From assembly GCA_947492235.1 (NCBI GenBank), contig CANLLZ010000001.1:496001-560000 (forward strand): a DNA stretch of 64,000 bases, written 5' to 3'. The notes below the pieces were generated by a model. The model was not told where the DNA came from, ran no database searches, and saw only the letters and a list, made by a program, of their open reading frames with translations. This DNA comes from an uncultured Altererythrobacter sp. Lineage in GTDB: Bacteria > Pseudomonadota > Alphaproteobacteria > Sphingomonadales > Sphingomonadaceae. The stretch's first letter is position 1. Each line of letters begins with the position of its first letter. Both the position numbers and the translations under genes were made by a program. Shown one piece after another: positions 45,135-55,025 of the stretch.

Positions 45135-45746
45135 ATGGCAACCCGCAAACGTCTCTCTCCCGAAGAATCGCGCGCTGGCGCTCTGGTCGCGGCCCGCGAA
45201 TTGCTGATCGAGGCCGGTCCGCAAGCGGTGACACTGAAAGCGGTCGGCGCGCGGGTCGGGCGCACGCATGCGAACCTTCTCCACCATTTCGGATCGGCAG
45301 CGGGCCTGCAACGCTCGCTCGCGGCGCATATGGCGCAGACCGTGTGCGAAAGCGTGGCGCAGGCGGTGCTCAAGAACCGTGCGGGCGAGGGCTCTCCGCG
45401 CGAGGTGGTCGATATTGCGTTCGATGCGTTCGATCACGAAGGCGGCGGCGCGCTGGTCAGCTGGATGCTGGCGACGGGCCACGAGGATTCGATCCAGCCT
45501 TTCGTCGAGACGATCCACGGGATGGTCGATGATCTGCACCCAGAAGAAGGAGGTCACGATGAGGCGCGGATTGCCCATGAGGCGACGCTGGCAGTTGTGC
45601 TTTTGGCGCTAGGTCATTCGCTGATCGGCGCGCCTTTGTCGCAATCGCTGCGGCTGTCGGAGACGACCGCGCGCGATATGGCGGAGAACATCATCGATGC
45701 TTCGCTGATCCAGGCGCAGATAAATGCCGGGAAGGCCTCCGGCTAG
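45135..45746 (+). CDS. TetR family transcriptional regulator
   Basis: Protein of 203 residues. The N-terminal helix-turn-helix is ARELLIEAGPQAVTLKAVGARVGRTHANLLHHFGSAAGLQ, split in the usual way, with the recognition helix RTHANLLHHF. The C-terminal ligand domain is divergent. It faces the metal-hydrolase gene and probably represses it and itself through the palindromes between them. The start is uncertain; an in-frame ATG at 45090 lies just past the operators. Its stop overlaps that of ygfZ. Confidence 0.87.
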   Translation: MATRKRLSPEESRAGALVAARELLIEAGPQAVTLKAVGARVGRTHANLLHHFGSAAGLQRSLAAHMAQTVCESVAQAVLKNRAGEGSPREVVDIAFDAFDHEGGGALVSWMLATGHEDSIQPFVETIHGMVDDLHPEEGGHDEARIAHEATLAVVLLALGHSLIGAPLSQSLRLSETTARDMAENIIDASLIQAQINAGKASG

Positions 45747-46495
45747 GACGCTTCGCCGCGCTGTTCGTCTGATTGCAAGCGCATCCAGCCGGGCGCGCTC
45801 CCGGGATCGATATCCGCCACGCGTTTCTGCACGATTGCCAGGCCCAGATCCTCGTGCCGCGCTTTGATGCGTTTTTCCTCGGCATCTTCCAGCGGCACCA
45901 CCAGCAGACGGCGATTGACCTTTTGCCGCCAGTTCATCCGCGCGGTGTTTTCCTGCCCGACATAGCAGCCCTTCTCGAAGCTGACGCCGCTGAGCTCCAC
46001 CGCATTGGTTTCCAACCACAATATGTCGCCCAGCTCCGCTTGTCCCTCGGCCACGCCCAGCGATAGCCGATGCGCGGTCCATTCCGCATCGGCGCTGGCG
46101 TCCGTGTCATCCACCGGCGCAAGCCAGCGCTGGCCGAGCCCGGGCAGGCGCGGATCGGGCGGGGCGCCGTCGCCCGATTGCTTATGCCAGTGCACGGCCA
46201 GAGTATCGTCGCGGGCAATCGCGATCTTGCGGCGCAGACGATAAAGCGACAGCCGCTTCACCAGATCATCGGCCACCGCCGCCTCGCAATCGATCAGCAG
46301 CTCGCCGTCGCCAGCAGGCCACACGATCATGTCGAACAGCGCCTTGCCCTGCGGCGTCAGCAGCCCGGCATAGGCGGGCAGTTCGCCCTTCACATCGTTG
46401 GTCAGCAGCCCCTGCAAGAAATCGGCGACGTCCTCTGCCGGGTCGGTCGGGGAGAGGCGCAGCACGGCGCGGTCGAACAGGCGGGTTGCGGTCAT
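45743..46495 (-). CDS. ygfZ: tRNA-modifying/iron-sulfur repair protein YgfZ
   Basis: Folate-binding protein of 250 residues that supports Fe-S enzymes such as MiaB. The signature KGCYVGQE is present near residue 175, with FLQGLLTNDV near the N-terminus. It is tail-to-tail with the TetR gene. Confidence 0.92.
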   Translation of the reverse strand: MTATRLFDRAVLRLSPTDPAEDVADFLQGLLTNDVKGELPAYAGLLTPQGKALFDMIVWPAGDGELLIDCEAAVADDLVKRLSLYRLRRKIAIARDDTLAVHWHKQSGDGAPPDPRLPGLGQRWLAPVDDTDASADAEWTAHRLSLGVAEGQAELGDILWLETNAVELSGVSFEKGCYVGQENTARMNWRQKVNRRLLVVPLEDAEEKRIKARHEDLGLAIVQKRVADIDPGSAPGWMRLQSDEQRGEAS

Positions 46496-46533
46496 GGCGC
46501 TATAGCTGGCGATTTGGCGTGCCGGGTCAAGCC

Positions 46534-47424
46534 TCAGCGGGCCGCCTGTCCCAATCGGCGGGTGATACCTGCGGCGATGCGGGGGCCGAGTTCGGGCCCT
46601 TGATTGGGGTATAGAAACGGTTCGATCAGTTCCGCCTCCATCAGCAGCAAACCCGTTTCGCCGCGCACCATGTCGATCCGCGCATAGAGTGGCAGCTGGG
46701 GCAGGGCTGCGATGATCGCGGCGGCGGCAGCGCGTTCGCCGGTGGTGGGGTCGTACACTTCCTCCGTCCCGCCATATTCCGACTGTACGCGGTAATCGCC
46801 CTTTGCGGGGCGTTTGACGGCGGCGTGGGAAAATTCGCCATCAATGAACAGGAAAGACGTCTCGCCGGTTTCGGCAATGGCGGGCAGGAAGGGCTGGACC
46901 ATCACCGGCATATCCAGCGACCAGTCCTGCGGCAGATTATCGCTGCGATTGAACAAATGCTGCCCCTCCGCATTCGCCCCGACCTGGCGTTTCACGACCA
47001 GCCGGTCGCTTGCCAATTGATTGAACGCCGAAGTCAGATCGCCGCGCGTCAGGCGCTCGTGCCACAGGGTCGGGATAGTGGCAGCGCCCGCCACTTCCAG
47101 CTCGCGCAAATAAGTCTTGCGAGTGTTCCAGCGAACCAGCTCGGGCGGATTGCACACCGCGATGCCGCGCGCCGCGAGGGTGTCGAGCTTGCCGAGAAAC
47201 TCGGCCTCGTGGTCCTGATAATCCCACGGCGTTCCGATCAGCACCAGCCGGATGTCATCGAACGCTGTGTCGGGAGCGCGCCACTCGATCTCGCGCAATT
47301 CCATCCCCGCCGCCTCGATCGCGGGGCGCAGGGCAGCAACTTGCAGATCGTGCTCGAACGCGTCTTTGCGCCGATTGGGGGAGCCGGGGTGCGTGCCGGG
47401 GCAGGTGAGAAAGCCGATGATCAT
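46534..47424 (-). CDS. ATP-grasp domain protein
   Basis: Protein of 296 residues resembling ATP-grasp ligases of the RimK/glutathione-synthetase superfamily. RLVVKRQVGANAEGQ is the ATP-lysine loop, MVQPFLPAIAETGETSFLFI the second strand, and LYARIDMV...LLLMEAELIEPFLY the metal-site strand. The start at 47424 (MIIGFLTCPG) is the first ATG of the conserved part. It stands alone with no partner genes, so the ligated substrates are unknown. Confidence 0.82.
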   Translation of the reverse strand: MIIGFLTCPGTHPGSPNRRKDAFEHDLQVAALRPAIEAAGMELREIEWRAPDTAFDDIRLVLIGTPWDYQDHEAEFLGKLDTLAARGIAVCNPPELVRWNTRKTYLRELEVAGAATIPTLWHERLTRGDLTSAFNQLASDRLVVKRQVGANAEGQHLFNRSDNLPQDWSLDMPVMVQPFLPAIAETGETSFLFIDGEFSHAAVKRPAKGDYRVQSEYGGTEEVYDPTTGERAAAAAIIAALPQLPLYARIDMVRGETGLLLMEAELIEPFLYPNQGPELGPRIAAGITRRLGQAAR

Positions 47425-47491
47425 GACCCGCGCTCTACCTTCACCGATTGCCGGTGGAAAGAGCGCGCGGCTGGCCGTATGACCGCCCCCG

Positions 47492-48538
47492 ATGACACAA
47501 ACACCGACACAGACCCTGACGATCCGCCGCCCCGATGACTGGCATGTCCATTTGCGCGATGGCGCCATGCTGGACGATGTGGCGCAGCACACCGCGCACC
47601 AGTTCGCCCGCGCCATCGTGATGCCCAATCTCAGCCCGCCGGTGACCACAACGGCGCTGGGTGCAGCCTACCGCGACCGGATCATGGCGGCGCTGCCCGC
47701 TGAAACGCGCTTCACCCCGCTGATGACGTGCTATCTGACCGACGACACGGATGCCGACGATCTGGCGCAGGGTTTTGCCAATGGCGTGTTCACCGCAGCC
47801 AAGCTCTATCCCGCCAACGCTACGACCAATTCCGCGCACGGGGTCAGCGATATCGCGAAGTTGCGCCCGGTGTTCGAGCGGATGGCGGAGATCGGCATGA
47901 TCCTGTGCATTCACGGCGAAGTGACCGATCACAATGTGGACGTGTTCGACCGGGAGAGGGTGTTTATCGAGCGCACGCTCGCACCGCTGCATGCCGCGCT
48001 GCCGGAGCTTAAGATTGCCTTCGAGCATATTACCACCAGCGATGCGGTGGATTTCGTGAATGGGGCGGCAGACAATGTCGCCGCCACGATCACGCCGCAG
48101 CATCTCCATATCAATCGCAACGCCATGCTGGTCGGCGGGATCCAGCCGCACAATTACTGCCTGCCCGTGGCGAAGCGCGAGGAACACCGGCTGGCCTTGC
48201 GCAAGGCGGCGACATCTGGCTCACCCAAATTCTTCCTCGGCACGGACAGCGCGCCCCATGCCAAGGGCGAGAAAGAAAGCGCCTGTGGCTGTGCGGGTAT
48301 TTTCAATGCCCCCTTCGCTATCGAAAGCTACGCCGCCGTGTTCGAGGAAGAGAGCGCCCTCGACAGACTGGAAGGGTTCGCCAGCTTGCATGGCCCGGCG
48401 TTCTACGGCCTGCCGGTCAATGAGGACACGGTCACGCTGGAGCGGGTGGAGCACACCGTTCCCGCCACAATCGAGGCAGGCGGCGGGCCGGTTGTGCCTT
48501 TCCACGCAGGCGAAACGCTCAATTGGCGGATGGTGTAG
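47492..48538 (+). CDS. pyrC: Dihydroorotase, homodimeric type
   Basis: Cyclises carbamoyl-aspartate to dihydroorotate. It is 348 residues of the class II (E. coli) type. The metal ligands are in [17 protein letters not shown], the carbamylated lysine in [16 protein letters not shown] near 148, EHITT, and the aspartate in LGTDSAPHA. Its tail overlaps the rarD stop on the opposite strand by 20 bases. Confidence 0.96.
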   Translation: MTQTPTQTLTIRRPDDWHVHLRDGAMLDDVAQHTAHQFARAIVMPNLSPPVTTTALGAAYRDRIMAALPAETRFTPLMTCYLTDDTDADDLAQGFANGVFTAAKLYPANATTNSAHGVSDIAKLRPVFERMAEIGMILCIHGEVTDHNVDVFDRERVFIERTLAPLHAALPELKIAFEHITTSDAVDFVNGAADNVAATITPQHLHINRNAMLVGGIQPHNYCLPVAKREEHRLALRKAATSGSPKFFLGTDSAPHAKGEKESACGCAGIFNAPFAIESYAAVFEEESALDRLEGFASLHGPAFYGLPVNEDTVTLERVEHTVPATIEAGGGPVVPFHAGETLNWRMV

Positions 48539-49466
48539 CCCGCGATTTGGACCACAGGTCCCACATAAACAGCGCCAGCGCCGCCCAGATCAGCGCGAAG
48601 CAGATCGCCTGCGCGGGTTTCAGATCTTCCTGAAAGACCGTCAGCCCCAGAATGAAAACAATCGTCGGGGCGAGGAACTGGATAAAGCCAAGCGTGGAAT
48701 AGGCCATGCGCTTTGCCGCGATGGCGAACAGCCACAGCGGCACGGCTGTGAACAGCCCGCCCAGCACGATCAGCAGGCTGAGCCCCAGCGAATCATCGAA
48801 CGAACTGCCGGCCGGTGAGGCGGCGTACCAGCCCGCGACGCAGGCGGCGGGGACCAGCAGCAGCGCGCTTTCGATGGTCAGGCCGGGCAGAGCGCCCACC
48901 GTCACCTGCTTGCGCAGAAGACCGTAGGTGCCGAAGCTGAGCGCCAAAGTCAGGCTGATCCACAGCGTGGTCAGCGCGCCGCCCGCCAGCACCGCGACCC
49001 CGGTGGCCGCTAGCGCGACGGCCAGCCATTGCAGGCGCGACAGCCGCTCCCCCAGCAGCAGCGTGCCCAGCAACACGTTCAATAGCGGATTGATGTAATA
49101 GCCAAGGCTCGCCGCGTAGACATGGCCGGTCTGGATCGCCCACACATAGACGAACCAGTTGACCGCAATCAGCGCAGCGCTGGCCAGCAGGACGCGCATC
49201 ACCTTGCCATCCGACAGGGCCGTGCGAATTTCTCCCCATTGCCGGCGGACGCTGATGATCAGGGCGCAAATCGGCAGGGTCCAGAGAATCCGCCAGCCGA
49301 CAAATTCGAACGGCGGCACGCTGGACACCCAGATCAGATAGAGCGGCAGCAATCCCCATATGACATAGGCGCCCAGCGCCGCGGGCAGACCGGATGGCTC
49401 TGCCGGAGCTGATTCGGGGCTGGACGATGCAGCTGTGGTGGGGGCCGGAACCGCGGGGTCGCTCAT
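48519..49466 (-). CDS. rarD: EamA family transporter RarD
   Basis: Ten-helix membrane transporter of 315 residues. [21 protein letters not shown] and GWRILWTLP near the start, [32 protein letters not shown] in the middle, and [15 protein letters not shown] near the end mark the RarD subgroup. It is probably a drug/metabolite exporter. A 30-residue Pro/Ser/Ala-rich N-terminus precedes the first helix. Confidence 0.92.
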   Translation of the reverse strand: MSDPAVPAPTTAASSSPESAPAEPSGLPAALGAYVIWGLLPLYLIWVSSVPPFEFVGWRILWTLPICALIISVRRQWGEIRTALSDGKVMRVLLASAALIAVNWFVYVWAIQTGHVYAASLGYYINPLLNVLLGTLLLGERLSRLQWLAVALAATGVAVLAGGALTTLWISLTLALSFGTYGLLRKQVTVGALPGLTIESALLLVPAACVAGWYAASPAGSSFDDSLGLSLLIVLGGLFTAVPLWLFAIAAKRMAYSTLGFIQFLAPTIVFILGLTVFQEDLKPAQAICFALIWAALALFMWDLWSKSRATPSAN

Positions 49467-49684
49467 TACAGCCGCCTAAGCGCGGACCAAAGGCCCGGCA
49501 AGCGGCAATTTTCCCGGCGTTTCGTCGATGCCAATCACTCGGTTCATCGCAAAATCGCAATCTGACTCACCGGTTGCAGTCCGTTCAGGAAAGCGGCTGT
49601 ATTGCTGAACGTGTCGAAGGGGTCGAGCTGGACGGTCCCACCGACCGGGCCGCTAAGGCGCGAAAAACAATCGAGGAATTCGCA

Positions 49685-50164
49685 ATGTTCAACAAGGTCA
49701 AAACCGCCGCTCTCGCCATTGCCGCATCGGGCATGGCCATCGCTACACCCGTCGCCGCTGCTCCCGTGGCGCAGGGCACTTCCGCCATTCCGGCCAGCAT
49801 CACGATGATGCAGCCGATGGGCGATCTGAAATTTGAACATGGCCGCAAGAAGCACAAACACTCGAATCGCGGGCGTGGCTATCGTCAGGATTACCGTGCG
49901 CAGGGCCGCTATTACGCCCCGCGCCAAGCCTATTACGGCGACCGTGTGCACCGCAACACCCGCGTCTGGCGGGCGCGTGACGGACGTTATTACTGCCAGA
50001 AGGACAACGGCACGACCGGTCTGCTGATTGGCGGCGCGGCGGGCGCGCTGATCGGCCGCGAACTCGCCGGACGCGGCGACCGCACGCTCGGCGCAATTCT
50101 GGGCGCGGCAGGCGGTGCCCTGCTGGGCCGCGAGATCGATAGCGGCGGCGCGCGCTGCCGCTGA
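49685..50164 (+). CDS. Exported protein with glycine-zipper domain
   Basis: Protein of 159 residues with a signal peptide (cleavage near VAAAPVAQ). A basic, Tyr/Arg-rich middle (KKHKHSNRGRGYRQDYRAQG) is followed by RYYCQKDNGTTGLLIGGAAG, a glycine-zipper two-helix repeat (GALIGRELAG, GALLGREIDS) and a terminal Cys. It should insert in or lie against the outer membrane. GAGG precedes the ATG. A strong terminator follows. Confidence 0.82.
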   Translation: MFNKVKTAALAIAASGMAIATPVAAAPVAQGTSAIPASITMMQPMGDLKFEHGRKKHKHSNRGRGYRQDYRAQGRYYAPRQAYYGDRVHRNTRVWRARDGRYYCQKDNGTTGLLIGGAAGALIGRELAGRGDRTLGAILGAAGGALLGREIDSGGARCR

Positions 50165-50239
50165 TCCGGCGGACGATTTAACCAACTTCGCCCCCTGTTT
50201 GCGCAGGGGCGGGGCACGGCATCCCACCAAGCCGTGGGG

Positions 50240-50275
50240 AACACCTCGGACCGGTCAAACGGTCCGGGGTGTTTT
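50240..50275 (+). terminator. Rho-independent terminator
   Basis: ACACCTCGGACCG pairs with CGGTCCGGGGTGT over a GTCAAA loop (13 pairs, one wobble), followed by TTTT. It ends the glycine-zipper gene transcript. Confidence 0.85.
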
Positions 50276-50362
50276 CATTGGGGACGGCTCCCGCACAGGA
50301 CGGCGCAAAGGTCTATACGCGGTTGACCTGCTCTTTACCCTATTCATGCTAGCAGCCCGGCC

Positions 50363-51103
50363 ATGATGCGCAGGTTCTCTCCTCCGGCCCGTTCGTGTGT
50401 GCTGGCTATGCTGGCATTGCCGGTCCTATTGGCTGGCTGCGACGATTCCGGTGAGGGAGCATTCCTGCCGTCGGAACGCGATCCGATTGCCGTGCAGGCC
50501 GTCAACGATCAGATCATGACCGATCCGGACCTGTCAGCCCGCAATGAAGCGAATGCCGCCCTGACCACCAGCACCGACCATTCGATCCCGCCCGTGGTCG
50601 GCACGCGGGAGGCGATCTCCTCGGCGCAGCAGGAAGCGCTGGAGCTGATCAAGGGCACAGGCGCCATTCCGGCTCTGCCCGATGATATCGAAGAGGGGGA
50701 GCCGCTCGGCGTCGAGGCCGGGATCGGCTTGCAGGGTATGGCGGCGCTGACGCCGGAATTTGCGCCGTGCGCGGGCGGCCTGGGCTACACCGCGCGCTGG
50801 GCGGCCGAATGGCCCGCGATCATGCCGATTTACCCGCGCGCCAATCTGCGCGAATCGGCGGGCAATACCGCAGGGGGATGCGCCCTGCGTAGCGCCTCTT
50901 TGCTGACGCCGGTGGCGTATAAAGACGTGGCGGCGTTCTACCTCGAGAAGGCGCGGACCGAGGGTCTGCGGGCCAGCATCCGGCAGCTGGGTCCGGCCTA
51001 TGTGGTTTCCGCCGCCGGGCGCGGTGTGGAAGCACGGGTCTATATTGCGCCCACGGCTTATGGCCAGACGCGCCTCGATATTGTGCTGCAGGGCGGGGAC
51101 TGA
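50363..51103 (+). CDS. Hypothetical lipoprotein
   Basis: Protein of 246 residues with a lipobox (LPVLLAGC near residue 26), then an extended low-complexity stretch. The C-terminal domain has AEWPAIMPIYPRANLRESAG, CALRSASLL, and DVAAFYLEKARTEGLRASI, ending in a beta-rich part. Two cysteines may form a disulfide. Not recognised; likely outer-membrane anchored. Confidence 0.75.
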   Translation: MMRRFSPPARSCVLAMLALPVLLAGCDDSGEGAFLPSERDPIAVQAVNDQIMTDPDLSARNEANAALTTSTDHSIPPVVGTREAISSAQQEALELIKGTGAIPALPDDIEEGEPLGVEAGIGLQGMAALTPEFAPCAGGLGYTARWAAEWPAIMPIYPRANLRESAGNTAGGCALRSASLLTPVAYKDVAAFYLEKARTEGLRASIRQLGPAYVVSAAGRGVEARVYIAPTAYGQTRLDIVLQGGD

Positions 51104-51148
51104 CCCGCCAATTCGAGTCGCCAGGTATGGGCCCGCGCTTGAGGCGCC

Positions 51149-52564
51149 TTATCCTTCCTTGAAACCCACCCCGACGCTCGCACGGGGCTGGTCGATTTCA
51201 GAGCTGGCCACCGGATAAGCGCAGTAATCCGCCGCATAGAATGCCGCCGGACGGTGGTTACCCGACAGGCCGAGGCCGCCAAACGGAGCCTTTGACGATG
51301 CGCCATTGGTCGGCTGGTTCCAGTTGACGATACCGGCCCGCACGCTGGCCCAGAAGCGGCTGTAATCCTGCGGCGTGCCGCCGATAAGCGAGGCGGACAG
51401 GCCGAAGCGCGTATTGTTCGCCTCGGCAATGGCTTCATCCAGACTGCCGACCTTGATGACCTGCAGCAGCGGGCCGAACAATTCGACATCTGGACGATCA
51501 GGAATGCCGGTCGTGTCGATGATCGCCGGGCTGAGGAACGGCAGATCATCATTGGCGCGCTGCATATGCTTGATCGCCTTGCCGCCATTGGACAGGAAAT
51601 AGAGGAAGCTTTCGACCAGTTGGTCGGCTGCGTCATTGTCGATCACCGGCCCCATGAAGGGGGCGGGGTCGGCAAACGGCTCGCCTACAATCAACCTGTC
51701 GGCCAGCCGTTTGACCTCGGCGATGACCGCATCATACATGCTGTCCAGCACGATCAGGCGTCGCGCGGCGGTGCAGCGCTGACCAGCGGTGGTGAAGGCT
51801 GATTTGACGATCAGAATTGCGGCATCGGTCACCAGCGGCGTGTCGGCGACGACAATCGGGTTGTTGCCGCCCATTTCCAGCGCAACGATCTTGCCCGGAT
51901 TGGTGGCCAGCCGTTTGTTGATCGCGATGCCCGCCTGCGCGCTGCCGGTGAACAACACGCCGTCGACGCCAGAGTGGGCGACCAGCGCTTTGCCTTCGTC
52001 AGGGCCGCCGGGGAAAAATTGCGCCACCGCTGCGGAGATACCCGCCTTGTTGAAACACTGCATCAGCAATTCGCCGACCGCAGGGGTCTTCTCGCTCGGT
52101 TTGAAGATGACGACATTGCCCGCGATCAGGGCGGGCACGATATGGCCGTTCGGCAGGTGGGCAGGGAAATTATAGGGCCCCAGAACGACCATCACGCCAT
52201 GCGGTTTGTGGCGCACGGCGGCGGTTCCGCCCAGCGCCCCGTCCAGTTTTTTCTGCCCCGTGCGCTCGGCATAGGCGGTGACGGAGATATCCACCTTGTT
52301 GATCACCGCCTCGACTTCGGTGTGGGCTTCCCACATCGGCTTGCCGGTCTCTTTGGCAATCAATTCCGCGAGTTTGGTGGCTTCTTTCCGCACTTCGTTG
52401 GCGAAGCGGCGACACACTTCTATTCTGGTTGCCAGTGGCTTGGCGGCCCATGCAGGCCATGCCCGGCGCGCGCGATCGACGGCAGCGTCTACATTACCAA
52501 CCTTACTGCGCCACAGCTCTTCGCCTGTTGACGGCTCGTAAGAAATTATCTCGTTGGTCGACAC
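51149..52564 (-). CDS. astD: N-succinylglutamate 5-semialdehyde dehydrogenase
   Basis: NAD-dependent aldehyde dehydrogenase of the arginine succinyltransferase pathway, 471 residues. AstD-specific PYNFPAHLPNGHIVPALIAG, the catalytic Cys in TTAGQRCTAARR, the Glu in ALEMGGNNP, and GLGLSGNHRPAAFYAADYCA near the C-terminus. The other ast genes are not nearby, so it stands alone in the window. Confidence 0.93.
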   Translation of the reverse strand: MSTNEIISYEPSTGEELWRSKVGNVDAAVDRARRAWPAWAAKPLATRIEVCRRFANEVRKEATKLAELIAKETGKPMWEAHTEVEAVINKVDISVTAYAERTGQKKLDGALGGTAAVRHKPHGVMVVLGPYNFPAHLPNGHIVPALIAGNVVIFKPSEKTPAVGELLMQCFNKAGISAAVAQFFPGGPDEGKALVAHSGVDGVLFTGSAQAGIAINKRLATNPGKIVALEMGGNNPIVVADTPLVTDAAILIVKSAFTTAGQRCTAARRLIVLDSMYDAVIAEVKRLADRLIVGEPFADPAPFMGPVIDNDAADQLVESFLYFLSNGGKAIKHMQRANDDLPFLSPAIIDTTGIPDRPDVELFGPLLQVIKVGSLDEAIAEANNTRFGLSASLIGGTPQDYSRFWASVRAGIVNWNQPTNGASSKAPFGGLGLSGNHRPAAFYAADYCAYPVASSEIDQPRASVGVGFKEG

Positions 52565-52874
52565 GTTTATGACTTCCCCTGTCCTATCCGACTGGTTCTT
52601 TGTAGCAACTAAGCGACGTTAACCATGTCGAAAATCGAATTAGACCCTTGAACTTCCTTAGCGCTTGGCACAGTGTCCGACAGATGAACAGAGCGGGGGG
52701 ATGCTGAGCGAAATCACCTGTGCCGGATAGCGTGGCTGCGTTAGACCGGCTTTTCACAACAATAAAGGCGCACAGACAAACTGTGGCCAAGCCTGGGTTC
52801 GCAGGAAATAGGCCCATCCCGGCTCCGAGATGGGCGAATGAATTGAAACTTCGACAAAAAGACGAGGGAATATT
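52565..52874. other. Intergenic region between astD and the adhesin
   Basis: No gene visible in 310 bases. It must hold the divergent promoters of astD (minus) and the adhesin (plus), since both start here. I found no clear -35/-10 pair, palindrome or RNA structure; GAGGG occurs 6 bases ahead of the adhesin ATG. Confidence 0.6.
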
Positions 52875-54932
52875 ATGCGTAACACGATGATCAAACGGGC
52901 CGGCCTGGCCCTTTCGGCCTCCGGCGTAGCATTCGCGGCAATGGCTCTGGCGGCAACGCCTGCAGCGGCAAGCGAGTGTCTGCTCGACACCAATGATGAC
53001 GGCACGGCTGCTGCGGGTGACACCGATGGTGGTGCGAACTCTGCCGGGCTGACCGCTCTGGCATGCGGTAGCTTCTCGAATGCCGGCAACGCAGCCACTG
53101 CAATCGGTTTTGGTACCAATGCCGGTAACGTCGGAGTCGCCGTTGGTGTCGTCTCCACCGCAGGTACGGGTGGCACCGCCGTCGGTTCGGCTGCCTTCGC
53201 AGCCAACAGCGGGGTGGCCAATGGTCTGCGTGCAAACGCCGGCGGTTTCGGTGCGGTAGCAACCGGTACGGACAGCTCGGCAGCCGGGATCGGCGCCGTG
53301 GCTGTTGGCGGCGACTCGACCGCCAGCCTGAACTTCGCAACGGCCATCGGTGCTGACTCGACCGCCTCGGGTGCACGCACGGTTGCTCTGGGCGTCGATT
53401 CGACCGCCAGCGCACTGCGCGCTGTCGCTATCGGCGACAATGCTCTGGCATCCGACCGTTTCGCCATTGGCATCGGCTTCAACTCGGCTGCACAGGGCCG
53501 CGGCTCTGTAGCTCTGGGCGCTGCCGCAGGCGCAACTGCTGACCGCTCGACGGCCATCGGTAACGGTTCGAGCGCCGACGGCCTGAACTCGACCGCTCTG
53601 GCTGCCAACGCCAACGCCGCTGGTGATTTCGCCATCGCAATCGGTTCCGACGTGAACGGTGACACCTTCGGCGCGCAGGCTTCGGCTCTGGGCACTGTCG
53701 CTTTGGGCTGGGATGCCAACGCTTCCGACACGCACGCAGTGGCCATCGGCGGCGCAGCCAACGCATCGGGTACATTCTCGACCTCGACCGGTTATGTCTC
53801 CTCGGCAACCGGTCGTTCGGCATCGGCCTATGGCGCAAACGCCGTGGCAACCGGTGACCGCTCGACCGCCATCGGTAACGCTGCCGATGCAACCGGTCTT
53901 GAATCGACCGCCACTGGCGTTCTCGCATCGGCCACCGGCGATCGTTCTGTGGCAGTGGGCGCCAATGCAAGCGCATCGGACTCGTTCTCGGTCGCTGTCG
54001 GCTATGTCAGCGAAGCTTCGGGCCGCGCCTCGACGGCGGTTGGTCCCAATGCTGTAGCATCGGGCTTCCAGTCGATCGCTCTGGGTAACGCTTCGGATGC
54101 ACTCGACAGCAACTCCATCGCTGTGGGTACCGGCGCACAGGCCAATGGCGGCGACGCCATTGCAATCGGTAGCAACCGTGACGGCGCAGGCGGCCGCGCA
54201 ACGGTCGCAACCGGCCCCTCGACCACGGTCGTCGGTGGTCAGGCTCTTGCAACCGGTCCGGGTGCAACGGCTTACGGCTGGAAATCGGAAGCCAACGCAG
54301 AACGTGCAACGGCTCTGGGTCACCTCGCAGTGGCAAACGGCATCCGTTCCGTCTCGGTTGGTGAAGCGGCCAATGCGGGTGCCGACGGTTCGATCGCCAT
54401 CGGTAACCTGTCCAGCGCTGCTGGCGTCGATTCGATTGCAATCGGTAACGGCGCAACGGCCACCAATGACGGCCAGGTCGTGATCGCTAATCTGGCCACC
54501 AGCACCGGCAGCCAGACCGGCATGACCAACTTCGTCACCGCAGACGCGAATGGCACACTCGGTCTCACGACCGGCATCGCCACCTCGGCTTCGGTCGCGG
54601 CAGTTGCGTCGGACGTTGCTGCTCTGCAGACGCTGACCAGCAACCAGCAGGCCCAGATCAACACGCTGTTCGGTCAGACGGCTGCGAACACCGACGCGAT
54701 CGAGCGTGCGAACGAAGGTGTCGCCATGGCCCTCGCCATGGAAAGCCCGATGCTTCCGGCTGGCACCAATTTCGGCCTTTCGGGCGGCATCGGTTACTTC
54801 GAAGACCGCGCTGCCGGTACGATGGCCTTCTCCGCCCGCGTCGGCACCAACGCATCGGTTTCCGCCGGTGTCGGTATCGGCTTCGACAGCGGCGAAGTGG
54901 GCGCACGTGGCGGCTTCCAGGTTGCCTGGTAA
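52875..54932 (+). CDS. YadA-like trimeric autotransporter adhesin
   Basis: Surface protein of 685 residues. The signal peptide is followed by an aspartate-rich stretch (LDTNDDGTAAAGDTDGG, EF-hand/TSP3-like, possibly Ca2+ binding). Residues of about 60-560 are about 30 YadA-head repeats of roughly 14 residues (pattern A-x-A-I-G-x-x-S-x-A). A short coiled-coil stalk (ALQTLTSNQQAQINTLF) and a C-terminal four-strand anchor ending in Trp follow. It should form trimers on the outer membrane and mediate adhesion. GAGGG precedes the ATG. Confidence 0.92.
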   Translation: MRNTMIKRAGLALSASGVAFAAMALAATPAAASECLLDTNDDGTAAAGDTDGGANSAGLTALACGSFSNAGNAATAIGFGTNAGNVGVAVGVVSTAGTGGTAVGSAAFAANSGVANGLRANAGGFGAVATGTDSSAAGIGAVAVGGDSTASLNFATAIGADSTASGARTVALGVDSTASALRAVAIGDNALASDRFAIGIGFNSAAQGRGSVALGAAAGATADRSTAIGNGSSADGLNSTALAANANAAGDFAIAIGSDVNGDTFGAQASALGTVALGWDANASDTHAVAIGGAANASGTFSTSTGYVSSATGRSASAYGANAVATGDRSTAIGNAADATGLESTATGVLASATGDRSVAVGANASASDSFSVAVGYVSEASGRASTAVGPNAVASGFQSIALGNASDALDSNSIAVGTGAQANGGDAIAIGSNRDGAGGRATVATGPSTTVVGGQALATGPGATAYGWKSEANAERATALGHLAVANGIRSVSVGEAANAGADGSIAIGNLSSAAGVDSIAIGNGATATNDGQVVIANLATSTGSQTGMTNFVTADANGTLGLTTGIATSASVAAVASDVAALQTLTSNQQAQINTLFGQTAANTDAIERANEGVAMALAMESPMLPAGTNFGLSGGIGYFEDRAAGTMAFSARVGTNASVSAGVGIGFDSGEVGARGGFQVAW

Positions 54933-54977
54933 GCCAAACGCCATTCAGGCCGTGCAAATCTTTGCATGACCAACAAG

Positions 54978-55007
54978 ATGCCGGGGCCAGCGCGCCCCGG
55001 CATTTTT
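54978..55007 (+). terminator. Rho-independent terminator after the adhesin
   Basis: ATGCCGGGGC (54978-54987) pairs perfectly with GCCCCGGCAT over CAGCGC, followed by five T. Transcription mostly ends here, but the next gene starts 19 bases later, so it may be reached by readthrough. Confidence 0.9.
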
Positions 55008-55025
55008 GCATCCGGGATAATTGAA

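Noticed and set aside
52584-54944. A 786-codon open frame antisense to the adhesin
   Set aside because: It is an effect of the repetitive codon use of the adhesin. Its product is Cys/Arg/Asp-rich low-complexity sequence without domains, and the plus-strand protein has signal peptide, repeats and anchor.
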